From Pararhizobium gei (GTDB lineage Bacteria > Pseudomonadota > Alphaproteobacteria > Rhizobiales > Rhizobiaceae): a stretch of DNA of 64,000 nt. The stretch's first letter is position 1. The number at the start of each line of letters is the position of its first letter. Position numbers and translations under genes: made by a program. This document shows positions 27,206 to 36,564 of the stretch, piece by piece. The notes beneath the pieces are model-generated. The model was not told the origin of the DNA and did no database searches. It saw only the letters and a list, made by a program, of their open reading frames with translations. The DNA lies in the NCBI RefSeq assembly GCF_029223885.1, contig NZ_CP119409.1, positions 956,001 to 1,020,000 on the forward strand, read 5' to 3'.

Positions 27206-29893
27206 TCAGACGATCAGGAAGTCCGACGAGGTGAGGGACGGGCTTCCGCTCAATGTCGCGAACTGGGTCGCGCCGCCTGCACCATTGCCGTTGGTGTCGT
27301 AGAAGAGACCGCCGGTCGTGGTGTTGTAGACGATGAAGTCATTGCCGTCGCCGGCCGTACCGGAGGCGTTGGCAACAAAATTCGCCGCAGAGAGAGCGCC
27401 TGCCGGCAGAAGCGAGAAGATCGTGTTTTTCAGCGCGATCGTATCATTGTTGCCTGCCGCACCAGCAAAGCCGGTGATCGTGTCGACATTGTTGATGCTG
27501 CTCAGCGTCGTGTTGAAATAGTAGACGTCGTCTCCGTCGCCACCAATCAACGTGTCATTGCCGTTGCCGCCATTCAGCGTGTTGGCGCCAACATTGCCGA
27601 TAATCTGTTGGCCGATGTTGTTGCCTGTCAGGTTCAAGGCAGTATTGCCTGTCGATGCTGCAAGGCGCAGAACCTCGACATACTGGTTGACGTCCAGACC
27701 ATAGCTCACTGTGGAGACAACGGTGTCGGTGCCGTTTCCAGTCGCCTCGAGAACATCGTCGCCAGCTTCGGAAACGACATAGGTGTCGTCGCCGCCGCCG
27801 CCGGACATGGTATCGTTGCCGCCGTTGCCTGTCAGCACATTGCTGCCAGCATTGCCGGTCAGTTCGTTGTCGAACTGGTTGCCCTTGAGGTTGAGCGCAG
27901 TCGTGCCAGTGGACGCAGCAAGACGCAGGATTTCGATTTCCTGACCAGCCCCAAGTTCGAAGCTTACCGTGGAAACGATGGTATCGTTGCCTCCGGCAAC
28001 CGATTCAAACACAGTGTCGCCGGTTTCCGTCACGACATAGGTGTCGTCTCCGCCAGCGCCGCGCATTTCATCGTTTGCACCGCCGCCCTTCAAGGTGTTC
28101 TTGCCGGCATTGCCGATCAACTGGTTGGCGAACTCGTTTCCGGAAATGTTCAGCGCCGTGGAGCCGGTGCTAAGGGCAAGCTGCAGGACTTCGATTTCCT
28201 GACCTGCTGCGAGACCGAAACTCGTCAACGAGACAACCCTGTCCGTACCACCGCCGACCGATTCGAAAACCTGGTCATTGAAAACGTCGACCACATAGAT
28301 ATCGTCGCCGCCGCCGCCCGTCATGCTGTCGACGCCGCCGCCGCCACTGAGCGTATTGGCGTTGCCGTCGCCGATGATAATGTCAGCGAAGCCGGTGCCG
28401 ATGATCTTTTCGAAGCCAACCATGACCTCGGTGCTGCCGTTAAGGGAAACTGTACCGAGCCCAAGATCGAAAACGACGCCGTCTTCCAGGGAAAAGTTCT
28501 GCGACCAATCGATTGTGTCGATACCGTCTCCGCCGTCATGAACGTCGGAATTGATCGGTGACACCGCGATTAGCGTGTCATTGCCTTCGTCGCCGAAGTA
28601 GGAACGGATCTGCCCATTTTCGGTTATGATGTCATTGCCCGTCCAGCCATGAACGAATTCCGATTCATTGTCCGCCGTAAAGACGTCATCGCCGATCGTG
28701 CCGATCTGGTACTGATCCGGAGAGTAAACGCCCGGATTGTTCGGTTGATCGCGGAAATCAAGGATTTCCATGGCAATCTCGCCAAGGTCATTCTCGAAAC
28801 TGATCGCAAGCCGGCCATCCGCCAGAATTGTAGCTGTCGGATTGGTAATGCTGAAGCCGGTTGCAATGGTGAAGACGTCACCGACGAGCGCGCCGGTTGA
28901 CGAATGCCGCTCGATCTTGAGAGCGCCAACCTCGTCATCGTCATACACGACGGCAAAGCCGCCATCGGCAAGGGCCACGACAACCGGTTCGTTGTCACTA
29001 TCCGTACTGCCGCCGGTTTCAATGTTCACGATCCCGCCGACAAGCGTGCCGTTGGCATCGAATATCTGGGCTTCGATGTCGGTGTCGCTATCCGAATTTT
29101 CCCACGCCACGACGAACCCGCCGCCGGTCAACGCGGTGATGCTGGGGTTCAGGTCCCCGTCCGTGTCGCCGCCCCCGGTCGAGGCGATCAATGTCGCTCC
29201 CTTAACATTTGCTCCGGTCGCGTCGAGAATGCGGAGGAAGATTTCGCTGGCTCCACCATTGGTGTGCGCTTCAGCGATGGCATAGTTGCCGTTGGAGAGT
29301 ACGGTTATGTCAGGCGCAAAGTTCTGCCCGCCCGTGATCACGCTAAAAGCCGCGCTGGTGAACGTATTTGTCGTGCTGTCGTAGATCCGCCCCATTACCC
29401 TGCTGGTCGTCGCATCGATCGTTTCCTGCCACAAAATCAGCGCCGAGGTGGCGGAACTGACGGCGACGACCGGATCGAAAGCTGCCGGAGCGGCATTGAC
29501 GTTCGAATCGAAGAAAACATTCACCGTCGCCTCGACCGTGCCGTTCGGCGTGAATTCAGTTAAGACGATATCGGTGAAGCCGCTGGATGTAATCCGTTCG
29601 TATGCAGCAAGGAAGCCGCCATTGGGCAATGCCGCCATATCGACGTCCTGCTCGGTTTCGCTACCGTCGCCATTGACGAGAAACTCGCCGCCGATGGCAT
29701 TGCCGAGCGGATCATAAATCCGGCCGATAATGTCGTTGCCAGCGGGGGCGCCAACGCCGATATCCGAACTGGATGTCCAGGATACAAGGATATTGCCATT
29801 AGCCAGTTGAACGATGTTTGGATCGAACTGGCTGCCGTCCGTGTTCGAGTTTACAATAAACTCTTCGAGCCAGGTTACAGGTGTTGCAGGCAT
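27206..29893 (-). CDS. RTX calcium-binding protein, likely type I secreted
   Basis: An 895-residue acidic protein starting at an ATG preceded by GAGGAGATATTTT, with no classical signal peptide. Residues about 1-410 consist of repeats of the form ALPNGGFLAAYE and LTGGGFVVAWENSDSDTDIEAQIFDANG, a seven-blade-like beta architecture. Residues about 415-800 carry RTX nonapeptide units (GGGGDDIYVV, GNAGSNVLTGNGGND), arranged in exact 86-residue modules. The C-terminal 90 residues (TGFAGAAGNNDTIALKNTIF, ending SDFLIV) fit a type I secretion signal. No transporter genes are adjacent. Function is likely surface binding or biofilm; enzyme motifs were not seen. Confidence 0.85.
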   Translation of the reverse strand: MPATPVTWLEEFIVNSNTDGSQFDPNIVQLANGNILVSWTSSSDIGVGAPAGNDIIGRIYDPLGNAIGGEFLVNGDGSETEQDVDMAALPNGGFLAAYERITSSGFTDIVLTEFTPNGTVEATVNVFFDSNVNAAPAAFDPVVAVSSATSALILWQETIDATTSRVMGRIYDSTTNTFTSAAFSVITGGQNFAPDITVLSNGNYAIAEAHTNGGASEIFLRILDATGANVKGATLIASTGGGDTDGDLNPSITALTGGGFVVAWENSDSDTDIEAQIFDANGTLVGGIVNIETGGSTDSDNEPVVVALADGGFAVVYDDDEVGALKIERHSSTGALVGDVFTIATGFSITNPTATILADGRLAISFENDLGEIAMEILDFRDQPNNPGVYSPDQYQIGTIGDDVFTADNESEFVHGWTGNDIITENGQIRSYFGDEGNDTLIAVSPINSDVHDGGDGIDTIDWSQNFSLEDGVVFDLGLGTVSLNGSTEVMVGFEKIIGTGFADIIIGDGNANTLSGGGGVDSMTGGGGDDIYVVDVFNDQVFESVGGGTDRVVSLTSFGLAAGQEIEVLQLALSTGSTALNISGNEFANQLIGNAGKNTLKGGGANDEMRGAGGDDTYVVTETGDTVFESVAGGNDTIVSTVSFELGAGQEIEILRLAASTGTTALNLKGNQFDNELTGNAGSNVLTGNGGNDTMSGGGGDDTYVVSEAGDDVLEATGNGTDTVVSTVSYGLDVNQYVEVLRLAASTGNTALNLTGNNIGQQIIGNVGANTLNGGNGNDTLIGGDGDDVYYFNTTLSSINNVDTITGFAGAAGNNDTIALKNTIFSLLPAGALSAANFVANASGTAGDGNDFIVYNTTTGGLFYDTNGNGAGGATQFATLSGSPSLTSSDFLIV
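27545..28318 (-). repeat. Three in-frame 258-bp tandem modules in the RTX gene
   Basis: Three consecutive 86-residue modules, each starting GxGGDDxYVV and containing a QEIEVLRLAAS-type segment, TALN and GN, span 774 nt exactly (3 x 258). A fourth partial start (GGDGDDVYYF) follows. Equal lengths without gaps suggest duplication from one unit. Confidence 0.85.
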
Positions 29894-30550
29894 AAAATAT
29901 CTCCTCAGATGATCTATAAATAGGGATCACGACGAAGCTTATTCCCGATCAGCAAATCAGAAACATATCGTGTGAACTCGTGTCTGCCATGTTACTTAGG
30001 TATTGTATGTTCCCGCAGTGACAGAATGAAATGATGCCATCAGCGGTTATATCTATGTCAAAGTCTTTTGACTGCCGAATACACATCCTGAAGCAGCTCG
30101 ACATCAAAGCATCGAACTGACAAACATTATGGTGTGTTCAAAGTATTACGGAGCTAGTCAGTGTGATTGTTAGAGATGTCTACTAAATGTCATGAAAATA
30201 TGAAAGATGAAGCGCTGATAGCGCCGCATTACAATAAAAAAGAACTCCTCATGAAATAGAATATTAGAATTATCGACTAAGCAATTTTAGTGAGCAAACC
30301 TTTAAACGCCTGACGTCGGCGCGTCAATATACCCAGCGCGCTAAAAATGAACAATCGTAAGTTTCATCCATTCCCACGCCAAATTCGGCAAGTGATTGTT
30401 AATAAATGGTTTTTTATGAAATTTGAAGATTTAAACTGATTTTTTTGATTTCAACTTGGCCGGTACGCGAACGAATCGCACCGGCCAAGCATCTCGTCCG
30501 CAATCATGACAAGCTTGGCCCGGTGCCGAAATTCACCGATATAAAAGTGG
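29894..30550 (-). other. Long AT-rich intergenic region
   Basis: About 650 nt between the RTX gene start and the GSCFA gene end, clearly richer in A and T than its surroundings, notably 30120-30450. No supported coding frame on either strand and no RNA gene recognised. The part near 29900 should contain the RTX promoter; a hairpin at 30455-30489 lies at the other end. Confidence 0.5.
30455..30489. terminator. Hairpin downstream of the GSCFA gene
   Basis: A 10-bp perfect stem CTTGGCCGGT/ACCGGCCAAG with a 15-nt loop, about 60 nt past the stop of the GSCFA gene. The T runs at 30430-30450 lie on the plus-strand side, so orientation is unclear. It may terminate or insulate the SGNH-GSCFA operon. 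Confidence 0.4.
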
Positions 30551-31612
30551 TCAGGCGTCCTGGCCTGCCTCTTCGCAATCCAGATCCATCAAGCGGCGTG
30601 AGAGAGCGCCGATCTTGTCCGCATTGTTTTGAGGCACCACGTCCGCCTTCCGTTCCAGAAACGCATGCGTACTCGTTTCGCAGTTCGCCAAAAAAGCCGA
30701 CATGACTGTATCGACGGCTTTCACCGTGACATTCCGTTTGTCGGCTTCAAAGAAGTCCGCCGGCGCCTGCGGACCGGTGACGATCTCATAGGCTGGAAAG
30801 TAGGTGACCTGATCCATCTCGTTCGCAATCACCTCGGCGGCAACGCGCAAAACGGATTTGCTGTAGACCGTGGCAGGAAGGACATGGCGATCGGAGGCAG
30901 TCGCAACCAGCGGAACCGGGGAAACTGTCAAAAGAACGCGGACAGACGGATTGATGCGTCTTAGTACGGTTATGAAGTCCCGCAGATCGTCGGTAACTTC
31001 GGCAACCGTAAAGTTGACGAAGCCGTGCTTGCTGTCGTCATAGGTGCCCGCGATCGTGCCCGGGCAGGCAGGAAAGACCGCGCCATCGGCCTTGGAGATC
31101 CAGCCCTCGGTAAGGCCAAGCGTAAAGATCAGCACGTCGCATTCTTGAAAAGCGCGCAACGCGGCCTGGAGGTGCTGCTTCGTCAGGAGATCGAATTCTC
31201 GTTCGGTTCGCGCGCGGTACAGCAAACCGGGTCTGAACGGATCGATGATCCCGTCTGGCGTGACCCATCTGTCTTCGACGGGGGTAAATTCCCCCAGGCA
31301 ACGTTTCAGCAACTGCAGCATCTGCCGGGCTGTATAAATATTGCCATATCCGGCACTGAATTTCGCGTAGCTCAAATTTTCAGTCGGGACTTCGCGAAAG
31401 ATTGGGTGATTATATTCGGTGCGAAGATACTCGAAGCCATTTTTTTCGAGATACGGAACGAGATTTGCCGCGAAACAGCTGCCTGCGGTAACGATCTTGT
31501 CGCTGGACATCAGAAGAGGCTTTTCGGCATTTGGCGCCTGCGTTGCGTCGAACCCTTGCGATACGGCCCTGGACCAGAATTGTTTCGCGGGAAAGGTTTT
31601 ATAGGGATGCAT
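30551..31612 (-). CDS. GSCFA-family protein
   Basis: A 353-residue protein from the ATG at 31612, chosen because GGAGGTCGTC lies directly upstream and MHPYKTFPAKQFW is the usual family start. The naming motif is present as VTAGSCFAANL, with FRTEY/EYLRTEYNHP, NIYTARQMLQLL, VLIFTLGLTEGW and LLTVSPVPL also matching. GSCFA is distantly related to SGNH hydrolases, so Ser of GSCF may be catalytic. Members often occur near polysaccharide genes. It overlaps the upstream SGNH-like gene by 14 nt, so the two are coupled. Substrate is unknown; an esterase or acyl-transfer role on a surface glycan is inference. Confidence 0.85.
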   Translation of the reverse strand: MHPYKTFPAKQFWSRAVSQGFDATQAPNAEKPLLMSSDKIVTAGSCFAANLVPYLEKNGFEYLRTEYNHPIFREVPTENLSYAKFSAGYGNIYTARQMLQLLKRCLGEFTPVEDRWVTPDGIIDPFRPGLLYRARTEREFDLLTKQHLQAALRAFQECDVLIFTLGLTEGWISKADGAVFPACPGTIAGTYDDSKHGFVNFTVAEVTDDLRDFITVLRRINPSVRVLLTVSPVPLVATASDRHVLPATVYSKSVLRVAAEVIANEMDQVTYFPAYEIVTGPQAPADFFEADKRNVTVKAVDTVMSAFLANCETSTHAFLERKADVVPQNNADKIGALSRRLMDLDCEEAGQDA

Positions 31613-32414
31613 GACGACCTCCGCCGAATTGTACATTGAGATCTTGCGCTTGCGTCGCGGAAGCCTCGTTCAGGTATCGTTCCACATCCGCCACAAGAAG
31701 CTTTCCATAGTCGATATTGGCATGCGTGGCATCTTCTGCCCAGAGTTCCCTGCGCAGAAAGCCATCTTCGTCCTGTGCGCTGGCTGGCGAAGGCAGAAAA
31801 AAGACGCCGTGCTCCTCGGCAGCCAACCGGTAGATATCTTGAAGAAGCAACCATAGCTTGTACTGAAGCAAGAGTGGCGACAGTTCAACGGTCGATGCGT
31901 CCACCCCGGCTGATTCCATGGCGGTGCGGAAATGCCGTTCACGGGCAAGCACCTCGCGCAGGAACCCTATGTCGCCCTTTGGCGGGGGAGTGCCAGCAAA
32001 TATAACCTGCGCTGCTTTAGCCTTGAGCAGCTTGAAGATGTTGTCGAGCTCCTCTTTCCCGCGGCTCAACTGTGCTCTCAAGGCATCTTCCGGAACGAGA
32101 AGTGCTGTTTCGTCAACGGAGAGCGAGGGATCCGTGCTGGAGACGAAATCAAACCTTTCGGGGCCGGCGATAAGATGTTGTGCGAGATGCTGATTGCCTT
32201 TCCACAAGAGGATCACGGTCTTGTTCTGCGCCACTTCGGCCAGCGAGTGCCAATAGGTGCGGCTTCGCGGCCATTCACCCGAGTAGGCCATCATGCTTTC
32301 ATCGAAGCCCGCCATGGGCATGAGACTATTCTCGCCGCTATCCTTGTCGAGAAGCTTTACCCCAAGCGAAGTCAGATGCGAGTTTCCCGCAAAAATAATC
32401 GAACTGTCTGTCAT
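31599..32414 (-). CDS. SGNH-like hypothetical protein
   Basis: A 271-residue protein without signal peptide. The opening IIFAGNSHLTSLGVKLL resembles SGNH block I with Ser/His near a Gly-Asn, and the closing EDATHANIDYGKLLV resembles block V (D-x-x-H). The centre (TVILLWKGNQHLAQHLI, AAQVIFAGTPPPKGD) fits an alpha/beta Rossmann-like core. I do not recognise a named family. It is the first gene of the two-gene unit with GSCFA and probably works with it. Both proteins may act in the cytoplasm since neither has an export signal. Confidence 0.6.
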   Translation of the reverse strand: MTDSSIIFAGNSHLTSLGVKLLDKDSGENSLMPMAGFDESMMAYSGEWPRSRTYWHSLAEVAQNKTVILLWKGNQHLAQHLIAGPERFDFVSSTDPSLSVDETALLVPEDALRAQLSRGKEELDNIFKLLKAKAAQVIFAGTPPPKGDIGFLREVLARERHFRTAMESAGVDASTVELSPLLLQYKLWLLLQDIYRLAAEEHGVFFLPSPASAQDEDGFLRRELWAEDATHANIDYGKLLVADVERYLNEASATQAQDLNVQFGGGRHASL

Positions 32415-32736
32415 GAACTGCCTCGCCTATCCGATGAAAGCCGCGATTGGCGAAACATTTGCCCTCTACGGTGTTATCAACGGTATCTAATTTCCAGCCG
32501 ATAGATCCTTGAATACCTACCGACTCTGGTTTCCGAACTGGACAACCACCATACGAGAATGACGCCGTTTGGCAAGCGACGCAATATTGGCATCAGGTTG
32601 CTGACCCCGGCTGCAGGAGATCTTCCCGTTTATCCACGTAAAAATTCGCGTCCGCTAATTTGTCAGTCGCTGGGCCCCATATACCCAAAATTCTCAAGCG
32701 AACTGGCCGCTCGGACCTATCCTTTTGCGGAGGCGT
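32415..32736 (-). other. Intergenic region upstream of the SGNH/GSCFA unit
   Basis: About 320 nt between the SGNH-like gene start and the hybrid kinase gene end. No convincing coding frame, RNA gene or strong terminator was seen. It should hold the promoter of the SGNH-GSCFA unit. Confidence 0.4.
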
Positions 32737-35700
32737 TCAAGGCTGATCCAGGATCTTGCGAACTTTGGAGGCGAGATCCTCGATGTTGAAAGGCTTGGTC
32801 AGGAGCTGGGTGCCGGCTTCGAGAACGCCGTTGTGGACGATCGCGTTGCGGGTATAGCCGGTCGTATACAGTACCCTCAACTGGGGATCGCGTGCCCGCA
32901 ACCGATCGACGAGCATGCGTCCGGACATACCGGGCATGACGACGTCCGTGAACAGCAGCGACACGCGCTGGCCGTCCTCGAACATTTTCAGCGCATCGAA
33001 AGGCCCCTGAGCTTCAATGACGGTATAGCCCAATTCCCGCAAGGCTTCTGCCGAGACGGCACGGACCCGCTCCTCGTCCTCGACAACCAGGATCACTTCA
33101 TCGACATGACCGCCGACAATCTCCTTGTCCTTCGGGGTCGGCGGGCGCTCGGCGGCATCACCGTAGTAGCGCGGCAGGTAGATCTTGATCGTCGATCCCA
33201 AGCCGACTTCCGAGTAAATCTTCACGTTGCCGCCGGATTGCCGAACGAACCCATAGACCTGGCTCAGCCCGAGCCCTGTTCCCTTGCCCACATCCTTGGT
33301 CGTGAAAAAGGGATCGAACGCGCGCGACATAATGTCCGGGGTCATGCCGGTGCCGGTGTCTGTGACGGCGATCAGAACATATTGACCAGCAGACAGGGCG
33401 TGATCCTCCGCGTAACTGTCATCGATATAGGCATTCGATGTCTCGATCGTGAGACGCCCGCCCCCCGGCATGGCATCGCGTGCGTTGACGCAAAGATTGA
33501 GCAGGGTGCTTTCCAGCTGCCCCGGATCGACGTTCACATCCCAGAGACCGGCCGCCAGCACGGTCTCCATCTGAATGGTCTCTCCAAGCGTTCTCGCCAG
33601 CAAGTCACTCATGCCGCTGACGAGGCGATTGGCGCCAAACGGTTCCGGCGATAGCGGCTGGCGTCTGGAAAAGGCCAGAAGGCGTTGCGTCAGCCCGGCG
33701 GCCCGCTGGGCTGCGTCCATGGCGCCTTCAACGAAGCGCCCGACGTTGTAGTCGCCCTTCTGCAGACGCCGCTGCAGGATATTGAGGCCGCCGATCACAA
33801 CAGCGAGCATATTGTTGAAGTCATGAGCAATGCCGCCGGTCAATTGCCCGACAGCTTCCATCTTCTGAACCTGCCTTAACTGGTCCTCCGCCTTGCTGCG
33901 CTCGGCGACCTCTGTCTCGACACGGTCTTCGAGGGTTGCATTGAGCGCCTGCAGCGCGGCTTCCGCGCGCCGTCTTTCCGCGAGTTCAAGTTCTACCTTC
34001 TGGAACAGTCTCGCATTATCGATTGCCGTCGCGGCGTGACCTGCAATACCGAGTAGCGCCTGTTCGTGTTCAGGCATGAACCGGCCGGTCTCCTCGTGTC
34101 CGAAAAACAGGCCGCCGAGAACCTCTCCGGAGCGTGATATGACCGGAACGGCAAGATAGGAGCGCACGGGCAGATGCCCTTTGGGCATGCCCTGGTTCGG
34201 CGCATTCCTGCCGTAGCGGGGATCGGCAAGAATGTCATCGGAGCGGATAACGCCGGTTCCAAGAAAGGTGGGCTTGAAGATCTCGGTTGCCCGCGGCATC
34301 GGATATTCGTCGAAGGCCGACCGCGGCGCGCCGGAGAGCGCATACAGCATGTAGCTGCCGCCTTGCGCATCGAGGACATTATAGAAAAATGCGCCAAACT
34401 GCGCGCCGGACAGTTCGACACCGGCATCCGTCACCGTCTGGACGATTTTTTCCAGGTTGAGCTCCGCGGCGACAACAGCGCCCGTCTCGTTCATGATCTT
34501 CAGATGCCGCTCGGCTTTCTTGCGAGCGGATATATCCCGCAAGGTTCCGATAAAGCGGACGGCCTTGCCATTCTCGAAAAGAACATTGCCGTGTGCGGCG
34601 AGCCAGCGCTTCTTGCCGTCTTCCAGGCCTATTGATCGATATTCCGTTTCAAAACGGCTTTGAGCCGGAGAGGCCAGCGCGGTACGCACGGCTTCATCGA
34701 CCCGGTCGCGGTCGTCGGGATGAAGACCCGCCAGGAACGTGCCTTCATAGGAAACCAGTCGGTCCGGCGACAGACCGAACAGCGCCTTGCAACGCGCGTC
34801 CCAACTCAGTGTGCCACTGTTCAAATCATAATCCCAGGTGCCGATGGAAGCGGCACTGGTGGCCAGTTGCAGCCTCTCGGCTATGCTCCTCGCGTTCGTT
34901 TCTGAGCGCGCCCGTTCGATGTGAGCCCAAGACCGCTCCGCGACCTCATTGAGCAATGCCAGCTCCCGGTCGTTCCACAGCCGGGGCGCGGCATCGTGAA
35001 TGGCCATCAAAGCCGTCAGACGACCCTCTTTGATCAACGGCATGCAAATCGTTGCGGTAATGCCGATGCTGCGGAATGTTGCCGCCTCTTCCGGTGCAAG
35101 TTCCAACCGATTGTCCTGAATGACCAGGGGTTTTCCAGCATGCAGGTTTGCAACTGCCAGCGCGCCGAATGCGGTCAGGCTGTAGTAGCCGCGAATGCTC
35201 TCGGAACCTTGAGCACTCCAGTCACCACGGATGGTGAAGTGGTCCCCGTCCTCCTCCATGTCGGCATAAGCGCAAATCGAAACACCCAAGTGCTCACCGA
35301 CCATCCGCGTGGTCGTCGCAAGAATTGTGTCTGCATCGGTGCTTCTTGCCGTCTCCCGACTGAGGCTGTCGAGGAAGCGCAGGCGGGCCTCGTTTTCCGT
35401 CAGCGCCGCTTCGGCCCGCCGCCGTTCGACGGCGGTTCGCGTCCGCTCCGCGACCTGACGGATGAAGCTCAGTTCGTCATCGGTCCAGACCCGGGGCAGG
35501 GTATGGTTGAGATAAAGAAGAGCGACAAGGCCGCCTTGCTCGGTAACCGGCATATTGACGAAGGAATGCGCGCTGATTGCCTTGAGCGATTGCGCGTTTG
35601 CCGCCGTGCGCGGATCCTCGTCGGCGTTGCCGCAGATGACGGTTTCCCCGCGTTTCAGTTCTTCTATGTAGGAACCATAATCCCGAAAGTGGAGCGTGCC

Positions 35701-36324
35701 GGCGAGCGTTTTGATACCGGGAGCGTTCCAATCCCTCTCGATATGAATTGTCTCCCGGCGCTTATCGATCGTGCCGTAGCCGGCGCGGCTGACGCCGATT
35801 TCGCGCCCGAGGATTTCCGCTGCGGCATAGGCGAGTTCGTCCGGATCCTCAACATTGCGAATGAGATCTTCCAGCGCCGCGAGGGCCGTCGTGCGTTGTT
35901 GCGTGCGCTGCAACCCGGTAACGTCGAAGCCCTCGCAGAATATGCCGGTGATGCCGCCGTCCCTGTCATGGACCGGAGTAAAGAGGAAGGTAAAATAGCC
36001 CGTTTCCTCCGGCAGTTCTGCGGCACGGCGATAACGGACTTTGACAGCCTGAGCCGGGTAGCTCTCGCCCGTCTTGTAGACATGGTCGAGCAGTTCGAAA
36101 AACCCCTGTCCTTCTATGCTCGGAAAAGCCTCGCGGATCGGCCTGCCTGACCATTCGTGGCTATTGAAAACGGCCTCGTGTGCATCGTTGACGAAATCGA
36201 CATGATGGTGCGGCCCGCGCGTGACGATGATGAATCCGGCAGACTGGGCAGACCAGTTAGCCCGTTGAATTCCCAACCCGGCTTTGCCTCCGGCGGCAGG
36301 AAAATCATCACTCCCTTCTGTCAA
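32737..36324 (-). CDS. Hybrid histidine kinase with PAS and GAF sensor domains
   Basis: A 1195-residue cytoplasmic kinase with no membrane helices. Order by eye: PAS (about 25-135), GAF (150-310), GAF (330-490), PAS/PAC (500-625), GAF (640-790), a coiled linker, HisKA (about 830-900, QLTGGIAHDFNNMLAVVIGG), HATPase (930-1050, NARDAMPGGGRL, GTGLGLSQVYGF) and receiver (1070-1190, VVEDEERVRA, LFTDVVMPGMSG, LTKPF). It starts at a TTG with GGGAG 9 nt upstream; no early in-frame ATG exists. Multiple GAF domains suggest integration of several small-molecule or redox/light signals. It is divergent from the KaiC-like gene and shares its 240-nt promoter gap. Confidence 0.9.
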   Translation of the reverse strand: MTEGSDDFPAAGGKAGLGIQRANWSAQSAGFIIVTRGPHHHVDFVNDAHEAVFNSHEWSGRPIREAFPSIEGQGFFELLDHVYKTGESYPAQAVKVRYRRAAELPEETGYFTFLFTPVHDRDGGITGIFCEGFDVTGLQRTQQRTTALAALEDLIRNVEDPDELAYAAAEILGREIGVSRAGYGTIDKRRETIHIERDWNAPGIKTLAGTLHFRDYGSYIEELKRGETVICGNADEDPRTAANAQSLKAISAHSFVNMPVTEQGGLVALLYLNHTLPRVWTDDELSFIRQVAERTRTAVERRRAEAALTENEARLRFLDSLSRETARSTDADTILATTTRMVGEHLGVSICAYADMEEDGDHFTIRGDWSAQGSESIRGYYSLTAFGALAVANLHAGKPLVIQDNRLELAPEEAATFRSIGITATICMPLIKEGRLTALMAIHDAAPRLWNDRELALLNEVAERSWAHIERARSETNARSIAERLQLATSAASIGTWDYDLNSGTLSWDARCKALFGLSPDRLVSYEGTFLAGLHPDDRDRVDEAVRTALASPAQSRFETEYRSIGLEDGKKRWLAAHGNVLFENGKAVRFIGTLRDISARKKAERHLKIMNETGAVVAAELNLEKIVQTVTDAGVELSGAQFGAFFYNVLDAQGGSYMLYALSGAPRSAFDEYPMPRATEIFKPTFLGTGVIRSDDILADPRYGRNAPNQGMPKGHLPVRSYLAVPVISRSGEVLGGLFFGHEETGRFMPEHEQALLGIAGHAATAIDNARLFQKVELELAERRRAEAALQALNATLEDRVETEVAERSKAEDQLRQVQKMEAVGQLTGGIAHDFNNMLAVVIGGLNILQRRLQKGDYNVGRFVEGAMDAAQRAAGLTQRLLAFSRRQPLSPEPFGANRLVSGMSDLLARTLGETIQMETVLAAGLWDVNVDPGQLESTLLNLCVNARDAMPGGGRLTIETSNAYIDDSYAEDHALSAGQYVLIAVTDTGTGMTPDIMSRAFDPFFTTKDVGKGTGLGLSQVYGFVRQSGGNVKIYSEVGLGSTIKIYLPRYYGDAAERPPTPKDKEIVGGHVDEVILVVEDEERVRAVSAEALRELGYTVIEAQGPFDALKMFEDGQRVSLLFTDVVMPGMSGRMLVDRLRARDPQLRVLYTTGYTRNAIVHNGVLEAGTQLLTKPFNIEDLASKVRKILDQP

Positions 36325-36564
36325 TGGCCGCGCTCCCGTCCTCGCACTTTCGCTGAACTAGATGGAGAAGGAACGGTATTTGACAAGCGCTGCAAATACA
36401 AAAAATACGATGGAAGACAAGGGTTCGCGCGGGACTGCATCTTCGTATGTCCAGCACGCTGCATATCACCGGCTATTGAAAGATCCATTGCCCTCTCTAT
36501 GTCTCAAAAGCGCAAATCATTGTGGCCAACACATTGCGATTGTGGATGTAAACAGGGGATTTTT

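Noticed and set aside
27131..28561. A 476-residue frame antisense to the RTX gene
   Set aside because: Its apparent repeats are the complement of the RTX modules; no start signals.
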